Assembly (NCBI RefSeq): GCF_004138485.1
Contig: NZ_RYEV01000008.1
Location: forward strand, 248,001 to 312,000
DNA: 64,000 nt
Direction of reading: 5' to 3'
Source: Peristeroidobacter soli
Lineage (GTDB): Bacteria > Pseudomonadota > Gammaproteobacteria > Steroidobacterales > Steroidobacteraceae
Shown in pieces: positions 45,329 through 54,583 of this stretch. The stretch's first letter is position 1, and every line of letters starts with the position of its first letter. Below the pieces are notes generated by a model. That model had not been told where the DNA came from. It did not search any database and was given only the letters and a program-made list of their open reading frames with translations. The position numbers and the translations under genes are program-made.

Positions 45329-45356
45329 GTTGAATTCTCCTACCTTGCTCCCAGAT
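45329..45356 (+). promoter_or_regulatory. Heat-shock (sigma-32 type) promoter of clpB
   Basis: GTTGAAT (45329-45335) matches 5 of 7 bases of the CTTGAAA -35 element. TCCCAGAT (45349-45356) matches the CCCCATNT -10 element well. They are separated by 13 bases, a favourable sigma-32 spacing. Transcription would start about 45 bases before the clpB ATG, as expected for a chaperone gene. Confidence 0.5.
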
Positions 45357-45409
45357 CGCAGGCTAACTAGAGGGCGCCGATTGCAGGGGTGCGCCCGGGA
45401 AGAATTCAT

Positions 45410-47992
45410 ATGCGAATGGATAAGTTCACCAGCAAATTCCAGCAGGCCCTGGCCGATGCCCAGTCATTGGCCGTGGGGCGCGACAATCAGTACATCGACC
45501 CGGCGCACCTGTTCGTGGCGCTGCTCGATCAGCAGGGCGGCACTGTCCGACACCTGCTCGACAAGGCCGGCGTCAAGGTCAACCTGCTGCGCTCGCAGCT
45601 GGGCGAGGCGCTCGACAAGCTGCCCAAGGTCGAAGGCACGGCCGGCGAAGTGCACGTCTCCAACGAGCTCAGCCGTCTGCTGAACGTGATGGACAAGCTT
45701 GCGCAGAAGCGCGGCGACCAGTTCATCTCCAGCGAGCTGTTCGTGCTCGCGGCCCTCGAAGATAAAGGTCCGATCAGCACGGTGCTCCGCAATGCCGGCG
45801 CCGTGAAGGGCTCCATCGAGCAGGCGATCGACGAGCTGCGCGGCGGCGAGAAGGTCAACGACGCCAACGCCGAGGAAAGCCGTCAGGCGCTGGAGAAATA
45901 CACCGTCGATCTCACCGAGCGCGCCGAGCAGGGCAAGCTCGATCCGGTCATTGGCCGCGATGACGAGATCCGCCGCACCGTGCAGGTCCTGCAGCGTCGG
46001 ACCAAGAACAATCCGGTGCTGATCGGCGAACCCGGCGTCGGTAAGACCGCCATCGTCGAAGGCCTCGCGCAACGCATCGTCAACGGCGAAGTGCCGGAAG
46101 GGCTGCGTAACAAGCGCATCCTGTCGCTCGACATGGGCGCGCTGATCGCCGGCGCGAAATTCCGGGGCGAGTTCGAAGAGCGGCTCAAAGCCGTGCTCAA
46201 CGATCTCGCCAAGCAGGAAGGCCGCGTCATCCTGTTCATCGACGAGCTGCATACCATGGTCGGCGCCGGTAAAGCCGAAGGCGCGATGGATGCCGGCAAC
46301 ATGCTCAAGCCCGCGCTCGCTCGCGGCGAGCTGCATTGCGTGGGCGCGACCACGCTCGACGAATACCGCAAGTACATCGAGAAGGACGCGGCGCTCGAAC
46401 GTCGCTTCCAGAAAGTGCTGGTGAACGAGCCGTCGGTGGAAGACACCATCGCCATCCTGCGCGGCTTGAAGGAACGTTACGAAGTTCACCACGGCGTGGA
46501 AATCACCGACCCGGCCATCGTCGCGGCGGCCACGCTGTCGCATCGTTACATCACCGACCGCCAGCTGCCCGACAAGGCCATCGACCTGATCGACGAGGCC
46601 GGCTCGCGCATTCGCATGGAGATCGACTCCAAGCCCGAGGCGATGGATCGGCTCGAACGTCGCATCATTCAGCTGAAGATCGAGCGCGAGGCGTTGAAGA
46701 AAGAAAGCGACGAAGCGTCCAAGAAGCGCCTGAAGGCGCTGGACGAACAGCTCGGCGCGCTCGAAAAAGAATATTCCGACCTGGAAGAAGTGTGGAAGGC
46801 GGAGAAGGCCTCCGTGCAAAGCGCCGCCGGCATCAAGGAAGAGCTGGAGCGCACCAAGCTCGAACTGGAGACGGCGCGACGTGCCCAGGACCTCGGGCGT
46901 ATGTCCGAGCTCGCGTACGGCAAGATTCCCGAGCTGGAGCGTCGGCTCGCTCAGGCCACGGCGGCTGAACAGCAGACGGACCAGAAGAAGCTGCTGCGTA
47001 ACAAAGTCACCGATGAGGAGATTGCCGAAGTCGTGTCCAAGTGGACCGGCATCCCCATCTCCAAGATGCTCGAAGGCGAGAAGGAAAAGCTGCTGCGCAT
47101 GGAAGAGCAGCTGGGCAAGCGCGTCGTTGGACAGCGCGAGGCCGTGACCGCCGTGTCCGATGCGATCCGTCGTTCGCGCGCCGGCCTGTCCGATCCGAAT
47201 CGGCCCAATGGTTCGTTCCTGTTCCTCGGTCCCACCGGTGTGGGTAAGACCGAGCTGAGCAAGGCGCTGGCGGAATTCCTGTTCGATACCGAAGAGGCCA
47301 TGGTCCGCATCGACATGTCGGAGTTCATGGAGAAACATTCCGTGGCCCGCCTGATCGGCGCGCCTCCGGGCTACGTCGGTTACGAGGAAGGCGGCTATCT
47401 CACCGAAGCGGTGCGCCGTCGCCCGTACTCGGTGCTGTTGCTGGATGAGGTCGAGAAGGCCCATCCGGACGTGTTCAACGTGCTGTTACAGGTGCTGGAC
47501 GACGGCCGCCTCACCGACGGTCAGGGCCGCACGGTCGATTTCCGCAATACCGTGATCATCATGACATCGAACCTCGGCTCGCATGCGATCCAGGAGCTGT
47601 CGGGCGAGGCCAACTACGCCCAGATGAAACAAGCCGTGATGGAGAGCGTGCAGCAGCATTTCCGCCCGGAATTCATCAACCGGGTGGACGACATCGTGGT
47701 GTTTCATCCGCTGGGCCGGGAGCAGCTGCGCGCCATCGTGGACATTCAGCTGGCGTATCTGCGCAAGCGGCTGGCCGAGCGGGATATCGAGCTGCAGCTG
47801 GATCAGGCGGCGACCGATCGCCTCGCGGAAGCGGGTTTCGATCCGGTGTACGGCGCCCGTCCGCTCAAGCGCGCCATTCAGCAGCAGCTGGAGAATCCGC
47901 TGGCTCAGCGCATCCTCAAGGGCGAGTTCGGTCCCGGCTCGAAGGTGCGCGTGACGGTCAAGGACGGCGAGCTGGCATTTGCGCGGGGCTGA
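45410..47992 (+). CDS. clpB: ATP-dependent disaggregase ClpB
   Basis: ClpB extracts proteins from aggregates together with DnaK. The 860-residue protein has the Clp N-domain (about 1-145), AAA1 with Walker [10 protein letters not shown], and a coiled-coil middle domain (about 400-525; rich in Lys/Glu/Leu, e.g. [20 protein letters not shown]). AAA2 has Walker [10 protein letters not shown] and [20 protein letters not shown], and a D2-small domain ends the protein. The start [18 protein letters not shown] at 45410 aligns with other ClpB N-termini and has GGAAGAA upstream. Confidence 0.97.
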   Translation: MRMDKFTSKFQQALADAQSLAVGRDNQYIDPAHLFVALLDQQGGTVRHLLDKAGVKVNLLRSQLGEALDKLPKVEGTAGEVHVSNELSRLLNVMDKLAQKRGDQFISSELFVLAALEDKGPISTVLRNAGAVKGSIEQAIDELRGGEKVNDANAEESRQALEKYTVDLTERAEQGKLDPVIGRDDEIRRTVQVLQRRTKNNPVLIGEPGVGKTAIVEGLAQRIVNGEVPEGLRNKRILSLDMGALIAGAKFRGEFEERLKAVLNDLAKQEGRVILFIDELHTMVGAGKAEGAMDAGNMLKPALARGELHCVGATTLDEYRKYIEKDAALERRFQKVLVNEPSVEDTIAILRGLKERYEVHHGVEITDPAIVAAATLSHRYITDRQLPDKAIDLIDEAGSRIRMEIDSKPEAMDRLERRIIQLKIEREALKKESDEASKKRLKALDEQLGALEKEYSDLEEVWKAEKASVQSAAGIKEELERTKLELETARRAQDLGRMSELAYGKIPELERRLAQATAAEQQTDQKKLLRNKVTDEEIAEVVSKWTGIPISKMLEGEKEKLLRMEEQLGKRVVGQREAVTAVSDAIRRSRAGLSDPNRPNGSFLFLGPTGVGKTELSKALAEFLFDTEEAMVRIDMSEFMEKHSVARLIGAPPGYVGYEEGGYLTEAVRRRPYSVLLLDEVEKAHPDVFNVLLQVLDDGRLTDGQGRTVDFRNTVIIMTSNLGSHAIQELSGEANYAQMKQAVMESVQQHFRPEFINRVDDIVVFHPLGREQLRAIVDIQLAYLRKRLAERDIELQLDQAATDRLAEAGFDPVYGARPLKRAIQQQLENPLAQRILKGEFGPGSKVRVTVKDGELAFARG

Positions 47993-48080
47993 TTTTATCG
48001 CGGCAACAACTTGAAGATTCGGCGTCGGCCTCTATGATGCGCCGACGCGGAAGTCGCCTCGTTTGTGACCGAGAACAACC

Positions 48081-48536
48081 ATGCCGTTTTACGAATACGA
48101 ATGCTCCAACTGCAAGTTCTACGTCGAGACCCTGCAGAAGATTTCCGATGAGCCGCTGAAAAAGTGCCCGAGCTGTAAAAAGCCGACGCTCAAGAAGCTG
48201 ATCTCCGCGCCGGTGTTCCGCCTGAAGGGCGCCGGCTGGTACGAGACCGACTTCAAGTCCGAGGGCGAGGACAAGCGCAACATCGCGGATCGCGAAGAGC
48301 CGGCCGAGAAGTCCGAGGACAGCAAGCCCGCCGCCAGCGACTCCAAGGCCACCGAGACCAAGGCTGAGAAGAAGGCCGAGTCCAAGGCCGAAGTGAAGAC
48401 CGCCGCCGGTGCCAAGAAGCCCGCCGGCAAGGCCGCCGCCCCTGCCAAGGGCAAGAAGCCGGCCGCCAAAGCTCCGGCCAAGCGCCCGCCGCCGAAGAAG
48501 GCCGCGCCGGCGAAGAAGAAGGCCAAGCGGCGGTAA
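48081..48536 (+). CDS. FmdB-family zinc-ribbon protein with lysine/alanine/proline-rich tail
   Basis: The 151-residue product begins MPFYEYECSNC and has a four-cysteine ribbon (C8, C11, C29, C32) and the FRLKGAGWYETDF block of FmdB/CxxC_CxxC_SSSS proteins. From about residue 65 it becomes acidic-basic and then a Lys/Ala/Pro repeat tail of the same style as that on SucD. FmdB was first linked to formamidase expression, but its role is not settled. The gene is followed by aspS, a common neighbour; the 236-bp gap 48537-48772 shows no gene. Confidence 0.88.
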   Translation: MPFYEYECSNCKFYVETLQKISDEPLKKCPSCKKPTLKKLISAPVFRLKGAGWYETDFKSEGEDKRNIADREEPAEKSEDSKPAASDSKATETKAEKKAESKAEVKTAAGAKKPAGKAAAPAKGKKPAAKAPAKRPPPKKAAPAKKKAKRR

Positions 48537-48772
48537 TTGCCAAGGGCGCCTGAACTGCGCCATCGGCTTCCGAGATCGCAGGGCGGCTGAGTCGCGCCGC
48601 CCCATTTCCAGTAGAAAGCGCCCCGCGCCAGCGGTGGCGCGGCCCCGGCGCCAGAAGGCGCCTGCCCGGCCAACCCGGCCCGGCTCTCACCTCGACCCCG
48701 GAAGTCCTTGCCTTGCGCCGCCTCGGGGGGCTCCGTAACATCCCGCGCTCCCTACGTCCCGAGCCTTTTTCC

Positions 48773-50551
48773 ATGCGCTCCCATTATTGCGGCCAGGTCA
48801 ACGAGTCCCTTATCGGCAAGGAAGTCAGCGTGGCTGGCTGGGTGCACCGCCGGCGTGACCATGGCGGCGTGATTTTCGTCGACCTGCGCGACCGCGAAGG
48901 CCTGTTGCAGATCGTGTTCGACCCCGATGACAAGGGCACCTTCGCCGACGCCGAGCGTCTGCGCGGCGAGTTCTGTATCCGCATCAAGGGCGTGGTCCGG
49001 GCTCGCCCGGGCGGCACCGCCAATTCCAATCTTGCCTCGGGTCAGGTCGAGCTGCTGTGCAAGGAGCTGGAGATCCTGAGCCGCTCCGAGACGCCGCCGT
49101 TCCATCACGACGAGCCGGTCAATGAAGAGCTGCGATTGAAGTATCGCTACCTCGACCTGCGCCGCGATGTCATGCAGAAGCGCATCCGCCTGCGTCATGC
49201 GGTGACGCGCGCCATGCGCGACTATCTGGACAACAACGGTTTCATCGACATCGAAACCCCGATGCTCACCAAGGCGACCCCGGAAGGCGCGCGTGACTAT
49301 CTGGTGCCGAGTCGCACGCATCCCGGTCAGTTCTTCGCGCTGCCTCAGTCGCCGCAGCTGTTCAAACAGCTGCTGATGATGGCGGGCTACGATCGTTACT
49401 ATCAGATCGTCCGCTGCTTCCGCGACGAAGACCTGCGCGCCGAACGTCAGCCGGAATTCACTCAGCTCGATATCGAGACCTCGTTCCTGAGCGAAGAACA
49501 GATCATGCAGCTGATGGAGGCGCTGATCCGCTCCATCTTCAAGACCGTGCTCGGCGACGACCTGCCGAACCCGTTCCCGCGCATGACCTACGCCGAGGCG
49601 ATGCGCCGTTACGCGTCCGATAAACCGGACCTGCGCATTCCGCTCGAGCTCGTCGACGTCGCCGATCTGGTCAAGGATTCGGAGTTCAAAGTGTTCTCCG
49701 GTCCCGCCGCGAATCCGGACGGTCGCGTCGTCGCCCTGCGCGTGCCGGGCGGTGCCAGGCTGTCACGCAAGGAGATCGACGATTACACGACGTTCGTCGG
49801 ACGTTATGGCGCCAAGGGTCTCGCCAATGTGAAGGTGAACGAGAAGGCCAAGGGGCGCGAAGGCCTGCAGTCGCCGATTCTCAAGAACCTGAGCGACGAC
49901 GCCGTGAACGGCATCCTCTCGCGCACCGGCGCGCAGGATGGCGATCTGATTTTCTTCGGCGCGGACACGGCGAAGGTCGTCAACGACGCCATCGGCGCGC
50001 TGCGTATCAAGGTCGGTCACGACCTGAAGCTGACCAAGACCGGTTGGCATCCGCTGTGGGTGGTCGACTTCCCGATGTTCGAATGGGACCCGGACTCGAA
50101 GCGCTGGGCCGCTCTGCATCACCCGTTCACCGCGCCTCGCATCGAAGACGCGGCGGCGCTGCGTGCCGATCCGAAGAACGCCTTGTCGAAGGGTTACGAC
50201 ATGGTGCTCAACGGCTCCGAAATCGGCGGCGGCTCGGTGCGTATCCATCGCACGGAAATGCAGTCGACGGTGTTCGACCTGCTCGGCATCTCCGCTGAGG
50301 AAGCCCAGATCAAATTCGGCTTCCTGCTCGAAGCGCTCAAATTCGGCACGCCCCCGCACGGTGGCATCGCGTTCGGTCTGGACCGCATCGTGATGTTCAT
50401 GGCGGGCACGGATTCGATCCGCGACGTCATCGCGTTCCCGAAGACGCAGACGGCCGCGGACTTGATGACGAGTGCACCGACTGGCGTCAGCGAAGAGCAG
50501 CTGAAGGAGCTGCATATTCGGGTGAAGTTGCCGGTGAAGGTGGAGGGCTAA
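48773..50551 (+). CDS. aspS: Aspartyl-tRNA synthetase, bacterial type
   Basis: The 592-residue class II enzyme charges tRNA(Asp). It has an N-terminal OB-fold anticodon domain (about 1-110; [20 protein letters not shown]), class II motif 2 [20 protein letters not shown], a GAD insertion domain in the middle (about 285-420) and motif 3 [11 protein letters not shown]. The ATG at 48773 gives the canonical [13 protein letters not shown] start. A GC-rich stem-loop follows 23 bases after the stop. Confidence 0.97.
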   Translation: MRSHYCGQVNESLIGKEVSVAGWVHRRRDHGGVIFVDLRDREGLLQIVFDPDDKGTFADAERLRGEFCIRIKGVVRARPGGTANSNLASGQVELLCKELEILSRSETPPFHHDEPVNEELRLKYRYLDLRRDVMQKRIRLRHAVTRAMRDYLDNNGFIDIETPMLTKATPEGARDYLVPSRTHPGQFFALPQSPQLFKQLLMMAGYDRYYQIVRCFRDEDLRAERQPEFTQLDIETSFLSEEQIMQLMEALIRSIFKTVLGDDLPNPFPRMTYAEAMRRYASDKPDLRIPLELVDVADLVKDSEFKVFSGPAANPDGRVVALRVPGGARLSRKEIDDYTTFVGRYGAKGLANVKVNEKAKGREGLQSPILKNLSDDAVNGILSRTGAQDGDLIFFGADTAKVVNDAIGALRIKVGHDLKLTKTGWHPLWVVDFPMFEWDPDSKRWAALHHPFTAPRIEDAAALRADPKNALSKGYDMVLNGSEIGGGSVRIHRTEMQSTVFDLLGISAEEAQIKFGFLLEALKFGTPPHGGIAFGLDRIVMFMAGTDSIRDVIAFPKTQTAADLMTSAPTGVSEEQLKELHIRVKLPVKVEG

Positions 50552-50573
50552 GGCCCGCTAGGTTTGGTGGCGC

Positions 50574-50594
50574 GGGCGCGCGCAATGCGCGCCC
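50574..50594 (+). terminator. GC-rich stem-loop after aspS
   Basis: A perfect 8-bp stem (GGGCGCGC / GCGCGCCC) with a five-base loop lies just past the aspS stop. No T tract follows, so it is at best a weak or factor-assisted terminator. Confidence 0.35.
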
Positions 50595-51029
50595 GTCGCC
50601 ATCCCGCGCACGCCGCCTCGCGGTGCGCGCTTCATTCCGCGCGTTCTGCGCGAGAGAGATTCCGTCACACTCGGCCGCGCAAGTTGATCCGCGGGCATCG
50701 GAATTTTACATTCGACGTTTCTGGGGAAACGCGACGTTCCGTCTTTCTCATTGCCGGTCGCTGGAATTTAACAGTTGGCGCTCCAGCTGGAGGATGTTCC
50801 GGCCGGACTACGGGTCGGCCGCTTTCCTGTTTCTGATCGCGATGTTTCCATTGGAGGGGCGTGCGGAAAGAGGCCTGGCTCGAAGGAGTGTACGGGTAGT
50901 TGGAATCAATCGGTGCAGGCGTTCGATGCAGCCGAACAAGCCCATACAGGCCACGTGGAAAACGCAAGCTCGCTCGAGCGTTCGAGCAGAGTCGATGCGC
51001 GGTTGCTCGCGACGTTAGGCGGTAGTGAC
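50595..51029 (+). other. Intergenic stretch with no supported gene
   Basis: Frames continue through here on both strands, but none has a recognisable product or a good ribosome site, and composition falls below that of the core genes. A longer frame from 50775 runs into the Nudix gene but its N-terminal 85 residues match nothing and start without a Shine-Dalgarno. Confidence 0.45.
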
Positions 51030-51518
51030 ATGATCGTAGAACTGCAAGAACGAAGGTCAGTGCGTTTGCTCGTTGTCGATGACGATGGAAAGTTGCTGCT
51101 CTTCGAATATCACGATGAACATCAAGCGCCATTTTGGGCGACGGCCGGAGGCGAGTTGAAGCCTGGCGAGAGCTACCTGGATGCGGCGCGGCGTGAGCTG
51201 CGCGAGGAAACTGGCATTGACGCGGAAATTGGCCCTCTGCTGAAAGAGCGAGAGGCCGTCTATGCCGTTGCCAGATCGACTCCCGCGCGCTGGCTGGAAA
51301 AGTATTTCCTGGTCAGGTGCGGATCTCGGTCACTCATAGCGAAGCATGGCTGGACGGACGAAGAGCGCAGCACGATCCGTGACTGGAAGTGGTGGAGCCT
51401 GGACGATATGAAAAAGCAGGGAAGTTCAATTTTCAAGCCAGACTGGCTGCCTGCGATTCTCGAGTCGGTAGTCCATGGGGTGCCGCCAAGCTCCAACCCT
51501 CATCCGCGCCGCCCTTGA
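51030..51518 (+). CDS. Nudix hydrolase
   Basis: The 162-residue protein has the Nudix box G(5)E(7)REETG(2) pattern as GGELKPGESYLDAARRELRE followed by ETGI, with the catalytic REE glutamates. The N-terminal strand RRSVRLLVVDDDGKLLLFEY is normal for the family. These enzymes hydrolyse nucleoside diphosphates linked to another group. The late W-rich segment (DWKWWSLDDM) is common in mutator-like members. The start at ATG 51030 fits the domain; the ribosome site is weak. Substrate unknown. Confidence 0.85.
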   Translation: MIVELQERRSVRLLVVDDDGKLLLFEYHDEHQAPFWATAGGELKPGESYLDAARRELREETGIDAEIGPLLKEREAVYAVARSTPARWLEKYFLVRCGSRSLIAKHGWTDEERSTIRDWKWWSLDDMKKQGSSIFKPDWLPAILESVVHGVPPSSNPHPRRP

Positions 51519-51600
51519 AGGATAGATCCGGCCTGCCTATCCTGATGACGTAGGACGCTGGAAACTTTCATGAGCTCGGCACGGATAATAAGGAGATTCG

Positions 51601-52062
51601 ATGCGTGCTTACCTCGGGTTGGTTTGCCTGGCTCTGTCAGGCTGTGCCTCCCATGACGTGTTTCTCTATGAAGCCCGTCCCGACTCGGCTAAACCCGCGA
51701 TCATCGGTGTCTCCGGGATTGATGTGAAACTCGAGACGATCGACGGCAAGGTCTTCGAGAACTTCGGCAACAATGGCATCGTCCACCGGGTGCACGTCGA
51801 ACCGGGAACCCATCGGTTCGGCTTGATGGCACTCAGCGAATTCGACTTTGGCTATCAGACAGTTTCATATAAGCGCGACGATGCTGAGGTGAGCGCCGAA
51901 GTGCTCGCGGGGCACGTTTATGGATTTCGTTCGGAGCTCACTGCCGAGGGACGGCTTTTCCGCATCGTCGACCTCGGCACGGATGTGGACCCAAGCTGCT
52001 TTCGACCAGGGCTGAACGGCCTGACGTATGTGTCGCAGACGTGTCAGTGGCCGACTGAGTGA
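51601..52062 (+). CDS. Hypothetical lipoprotein
   Basis: The 153-residue precursor has a short lipoprotein signal with lipobox LSGC (C15), preceded by a clear AAGGAG ribosome site. The mature part looks all-beta, with VEPGTHRFGLMAL and a later Cys pair (DPSCFRPG, SQTCQWP). The PGTH motif resembles small lipoproteins that display PEGA-like or DUF2846-like beta domains, but I cannot assign a family with confidence. It lies 34 bp before an SDR gene on the same strand and may share its transcript. Confidence 0.7.
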   Translation: MRAYLGLVCLALSGCASHDVFLYEARPDSAKPAIIGVSGIDVKLETIDGKVFENFGNNGIVHRVHVEPGTHRFGLMALSEFDFGYQTVSYKRDDAEVSAEVLAGHVYGFRSELTAEGRLFRIVDLGTDVDPSCFRPGLNGLTYVSQTCQWPTE

Positions 52063-52095
52063 GCCTGGCGCCGGGATCACCTAGGGAGATGCAGC

Positions 52096-52869
52096 GTGGG
52101 AATGTTCGCAGGCAAGGTGGCGCTGGTGACGGGTGGCAGTTCTGGACTGGGCGAGGCCACGGCGCTGAAGTTTGCTCAAGAAGGGGCCAGGGTTGTCGTC
52201 GCTGCCCGGCGCGCCGAGCAGAGCGCGCGGGTCGTGCAACGGATCGTCGCGCTGGGGAGTGAAGCTTTGTTCGTGCCGACCGATGTGAGTCGCGCCGCGG
52301 ACGTGGAGCGCATGGTAAGCGCCGCCGTCGAGAAGTTCGGTCGCCTGGACTATGCGGTCAACAATGCCGGCATCGCCGGTCCGCGCTACACGCCCATCGC
52401 CGATGTTACTGAGGCCCAGTGGGACGAAGTCATGGGCAGCAACTTGAAGGGCGTCTGGCTGTGCATGAAATACGAGATTCCCGCCTTGCTCGCCAGCGGC
52501 GGCGGAGCAATCGTCAACATCGCGTCGATTTACGGACTCAAGCCAAGCGACATCGGCCACGGCCCGTACGCGGCCAGCAAGCACGGCGTGGTCGGCCTGA
52601 CCCGATCCGCGGCTTCGGACTATGGTCAGCTGTCGATTCGCATCAACGCGGTGGCACCCGGCTTCACTCTATCCGAGATGGTCGATCCCAATCGGCCGGG
52701 GGCCGCGGAAAAGTATCAAGCGCTGACCGAACGTCACTCGGGCATGAAACGCCTGGGCTACGCCGAAGAAACCGCCAACGCGATTACGTGGCTGTGCTCG
52801 GATGCGGCGAGCTACGTCAATGGCGTTGTTTTGCCCGTGGACGGCGGTAGCGCGACTCGGATGTATTAG
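52096..52869 (+). CDS. Short-chain dehydrogenase/reductase (SDR)
   Basis: The 257-residue classical SDR has the cofactor motif TGGSSGLGEA near residue 14, NNAG at the fourth strand (VNNAGIAGPRY), catalytic Ser in VNIASIYGL and YAASKHG as the YxxxK active site. ARR after strand 2 suggests some NADP preference. The start is a GTG with GGGAG seven bases upstream; an in-frame ATG lies two codons on. SDRs of this form reduce or oxidise a hydroxyl on sugars, steroids or acyl groups; the substrate is not readable. Confidence 0.88.
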   Translation: MGMFAGKVALVTGGSSGLGEATALKFAQEGARVVVAARRAEQSARVVQRIVALGSEALFVPTDVSRAADVERMVSAAVEKFGRLDYAVNNAGIAGPRYTPIADVTEAQWDEVMGSNLKGVWLCMKYEIPALLASGGGAIVNIASIYGLKPSDIGHGPYAASKHGVVGLTRSAASDYGQLSIRINAVAPGFTLSEMVDPNRPGAAEKYQALTERHSGMKRLGYAEETANAITWLCSDAASYVNGVVLPVDGGSATRMY

Positions 52870-52879
52870 GAACTGCTTC

Positions 52880-52999
52880 ATGAGGTTCAACAGTCACGGC
52901 ACGCCAGGGTCCATCTTTGCCATAATGGTCGCGCTTTGTTTCTTCGCATTGGGTGTCGCTCTCGTAGGGCCTTTGCAGCTCACGATAGCCACGAGGTGA
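52880..52999 (+). CDS. Possible 39-residue membrane protein
   Basis: An ATG lies 7 bases after an AGGAA that overlaps the SDR stop. The product has one hydrophobic helix (IFAIMVALCFFALGVALVG) between short polar ends. Spacing and the ribosome site favour translation coupled to the SDR, but there is no known family and it may be chance. Confidence 0.35.
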   Translation: MRFNSHGTPGSIFAIMVALCFFALGVALVGPLQLTIATR

Positions 53000-53027
53000 T
53001 GTGTGAGAACGGAGCGCAAGAGGCGTC

Positions 53028-53495
53028 ATGCCGAGAGCTTCAGCCGGAATTACTCACGATCTCGAACCTGGCGCCATGAGCAGACTCATGTTGTTTCCCA
53101 GCGCCGTCAAACGAGAGCCGGCGATTGAAGAATGGATGCGTCGGCACCCCGGGGCGCTGGGAACAATTGCGGGACACTGGTTCAACATCATGCGTGGCTG
53201 CGGTGATGATGTCAGGGAGCTTCTTCATGATGGCCAGCCAACTGCGTGTGTCGGCGAAGCTGCGTTCTGCTACGTCGATGCCTTGACTGCTCATGTCAAT
53301 GTGGGGTTCTTTCTCGGCGCCCATTTGCCTGATCCCTGCGGTCTCCTGGAAGGCACCGGAAAATTCATGCGCCACGTGAAGCTCCGGCCGGGAGAAGAGG
53401 TTGATGCTTCGGCGCTGAGGATGTTGGTCGAAGCGGCATACCGTGATATGAAAGGTCGCGTGAGCGGCAGCGACGACGCGCCGGGAAAGTCATGA
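53028..53495 (+). CDS. DUF1801-like protein
   Basis: The 155-residue protein has the general layout of DUF1801/YdhG-type small proteins: an N-terminal helix (VKREPAIEEWMRRHPG), a central GEAAFCYVDALTAHVNVGFF strand pair, then LPDPCGLLEGTGKFMRHVKL, which closely matches the family core (G.....G..M.H..L). An AGAGG lies before the ATG. Its stop overlaps the start of the next frame as ATGA. Function unknown. Confidence 0.7.
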   Translation: MPRASAGITHDLEPGAMSRLMLFPSAVKREPAIEEWMRRHPGALGTIAGHWFNIMRGCGDDVRELLHDGQPTACVGEAAFCYVDALTAHVNVGFFLGAHLPDPCGLLEGTGKFMRHVKLRPGEEVDASALRMLVEAAYRDMKGRVSGSDDAPGKS

Positions 53496-53701
53496 TGGGA
53501 TTCAACTGCACAACCTGCGGCGAATATCACGACCAGCTGCCGATGTGCTTCGGGCAGTCGCCTTTGCACGGCGAGGGTTCGCGAGATTGCAGAGGCGGCA
53601 TTGCATGGTTAGCTGGCGCCAGGTGTTACATGGCAAGGCCCATCATCAAGGAACAGGATGCGGAAGTCTTGGCAAAGCTGCCCTTGGCCGGGTCGGCTTG
53701 A
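53492..53701 (+). pseudogene. Truncated DUF2199-like fragment
   Basis: The frame starts inside the DUF1801 stop (ATGA). Its first 20 residues (FNCTTCGEYHDQLPMCFG) match the N-terminus of DUF2199 zinc-ribbon-like proteins, which are normally much longer. The remaining 49 residues do not resemble that family in any frame. This looks like a fused stump left by a deletion. A short functional protein is not excluded. Confidence 0.4.
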
Positions 53702-53751
53702 GAGGAGAAGTCTTATCCCTTCGTGAACCGCCGAAGCGTACGCTTTGGATC

Positions 53752-54582
53752 ATGCGCGCGAAAACATTCATCGCTGTGGCGTGCCTGGCCGTACTGGCCG
53801 GGTGTGCCAGCATGGGAGCCCGGCTGTCATCGAAGCCCGGCGCGTACACGGTCACAGTGCAGTCGGTCCACGCGCCACACCGCGACATTCATGCCACCTA
53901 CGTTCGCCCCGCGCAGGAGCGGCATCCTGGGTATCTGGTCATGTTCGTCACCGGCGACGACGGTTGGTTTGGTACCAGCCGGGCGGTGTTCACACACCTT
54001 GCCGACGAAGGCTACATGCTCGCCGGTTTCAGCGCGCCTGAAGTCATTGATGGCGTCGATGAATCGGTGCGAGTGAGCACGGCGCGGGCGGCGGAAGGGC
54101 TGAGAGATGTTTATGCGCAGGCGAGGCAACATCTCGGCGTGCCCGAATCGACGCCGATCGTCATGGTCGGATTCTCGCGCGGCGCGTCGGCGGTGGCGTT
54201 TACAGCTGTGCACCCCGACCTGCGCGATGACCTCAAGGGCGCGGTGGCAATTGCGCTGACTCGCGAAGCGGATTATCTGCATGCGACCGAAGACGAGCGC
54301 CGGCAAGGCATCCGCGTGGACGGTGAGGATCGAATTCAACTGTACGCGGCGCTGAAGTTCCTCGGCGCGACGCCGTTCGCGGTGATCCAGTCGACCAACG
54401 ACTCTTATGTTCCCGCCGCCGAATCGCGCCAACTGCTCGGCGCGGATACGGCCACGTTGCGTCTCTACCCGGTCGAATCGGAGGATCACGGGTTCAGCGA
54501 TGCGCGTGACAAGCTGATGCAGGACCTCGACGACGCTCTGCGCTGGATTGAAGAAGAAAAGGTCGCGTCACCAAGTACGTGA
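53752..54582 (+). CDS. AcvB/VirJ-like alpha/beta-hydrolase lipoprotein
   Basis: The 276-residue precursor from the ATG at 53752 has a lipoprotein signal (VACLAVLAGC, C17). The domain matches AcvB/VirJ: FVTGDDGWFGTSRAVF at the first strand, MVGFSRGASAVAF as the nucleophile elbow (serine in GFSRGA), and SEDHGFSDARDKL with the late histidine. AcvB-type enzymes hydrolyse lysyl-phosphatidylglycerol in the periplasm; whether this one does is unknown. It converges with the dehydrogenase small subunit, with 1 bp between stops. Confidence 0.75.
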   Translation: MRAKTFIAVACLAVLAGCASMGARLSSKPGAYTVTVQSVHAPHRDIHATYVRPAQERHPGYLVMFVTGDDGWFGTSRAVFTHLADEGYMLAGFSAPEVIDGVDESVRVSTARAAEGLRDVYAQARQHLGVPESTPIVMVGFSRGASAVAFTAVHPDLRDDLKGAVAIALTREADYLHATEDERRQGIRVDGEDRIQLYAALKFLGATPFAVIQSTNDSYVPAAESRQLLGADTATLRLYPVESEDHGFSDARDKLMQDLDDALRWIEEEKVASPST

Positions 54583-54583
54583 G

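Noticed and set aside
45464-47464. A 666-residue open frame antisense to clpB
   Set aside because: Same cause: an antisense shadow of a high-GC gene, with a His/Asp/Leu-rich low-complexity translation and no recognisable domain.
51010-51025. GTTAGGC near the Nudix gene, like the conserved end of an integron attC site
   Set aside because: No paired complementary arm was found within about 150 bases, and no integrase or second site is present. A single 7-base match is not evidence.
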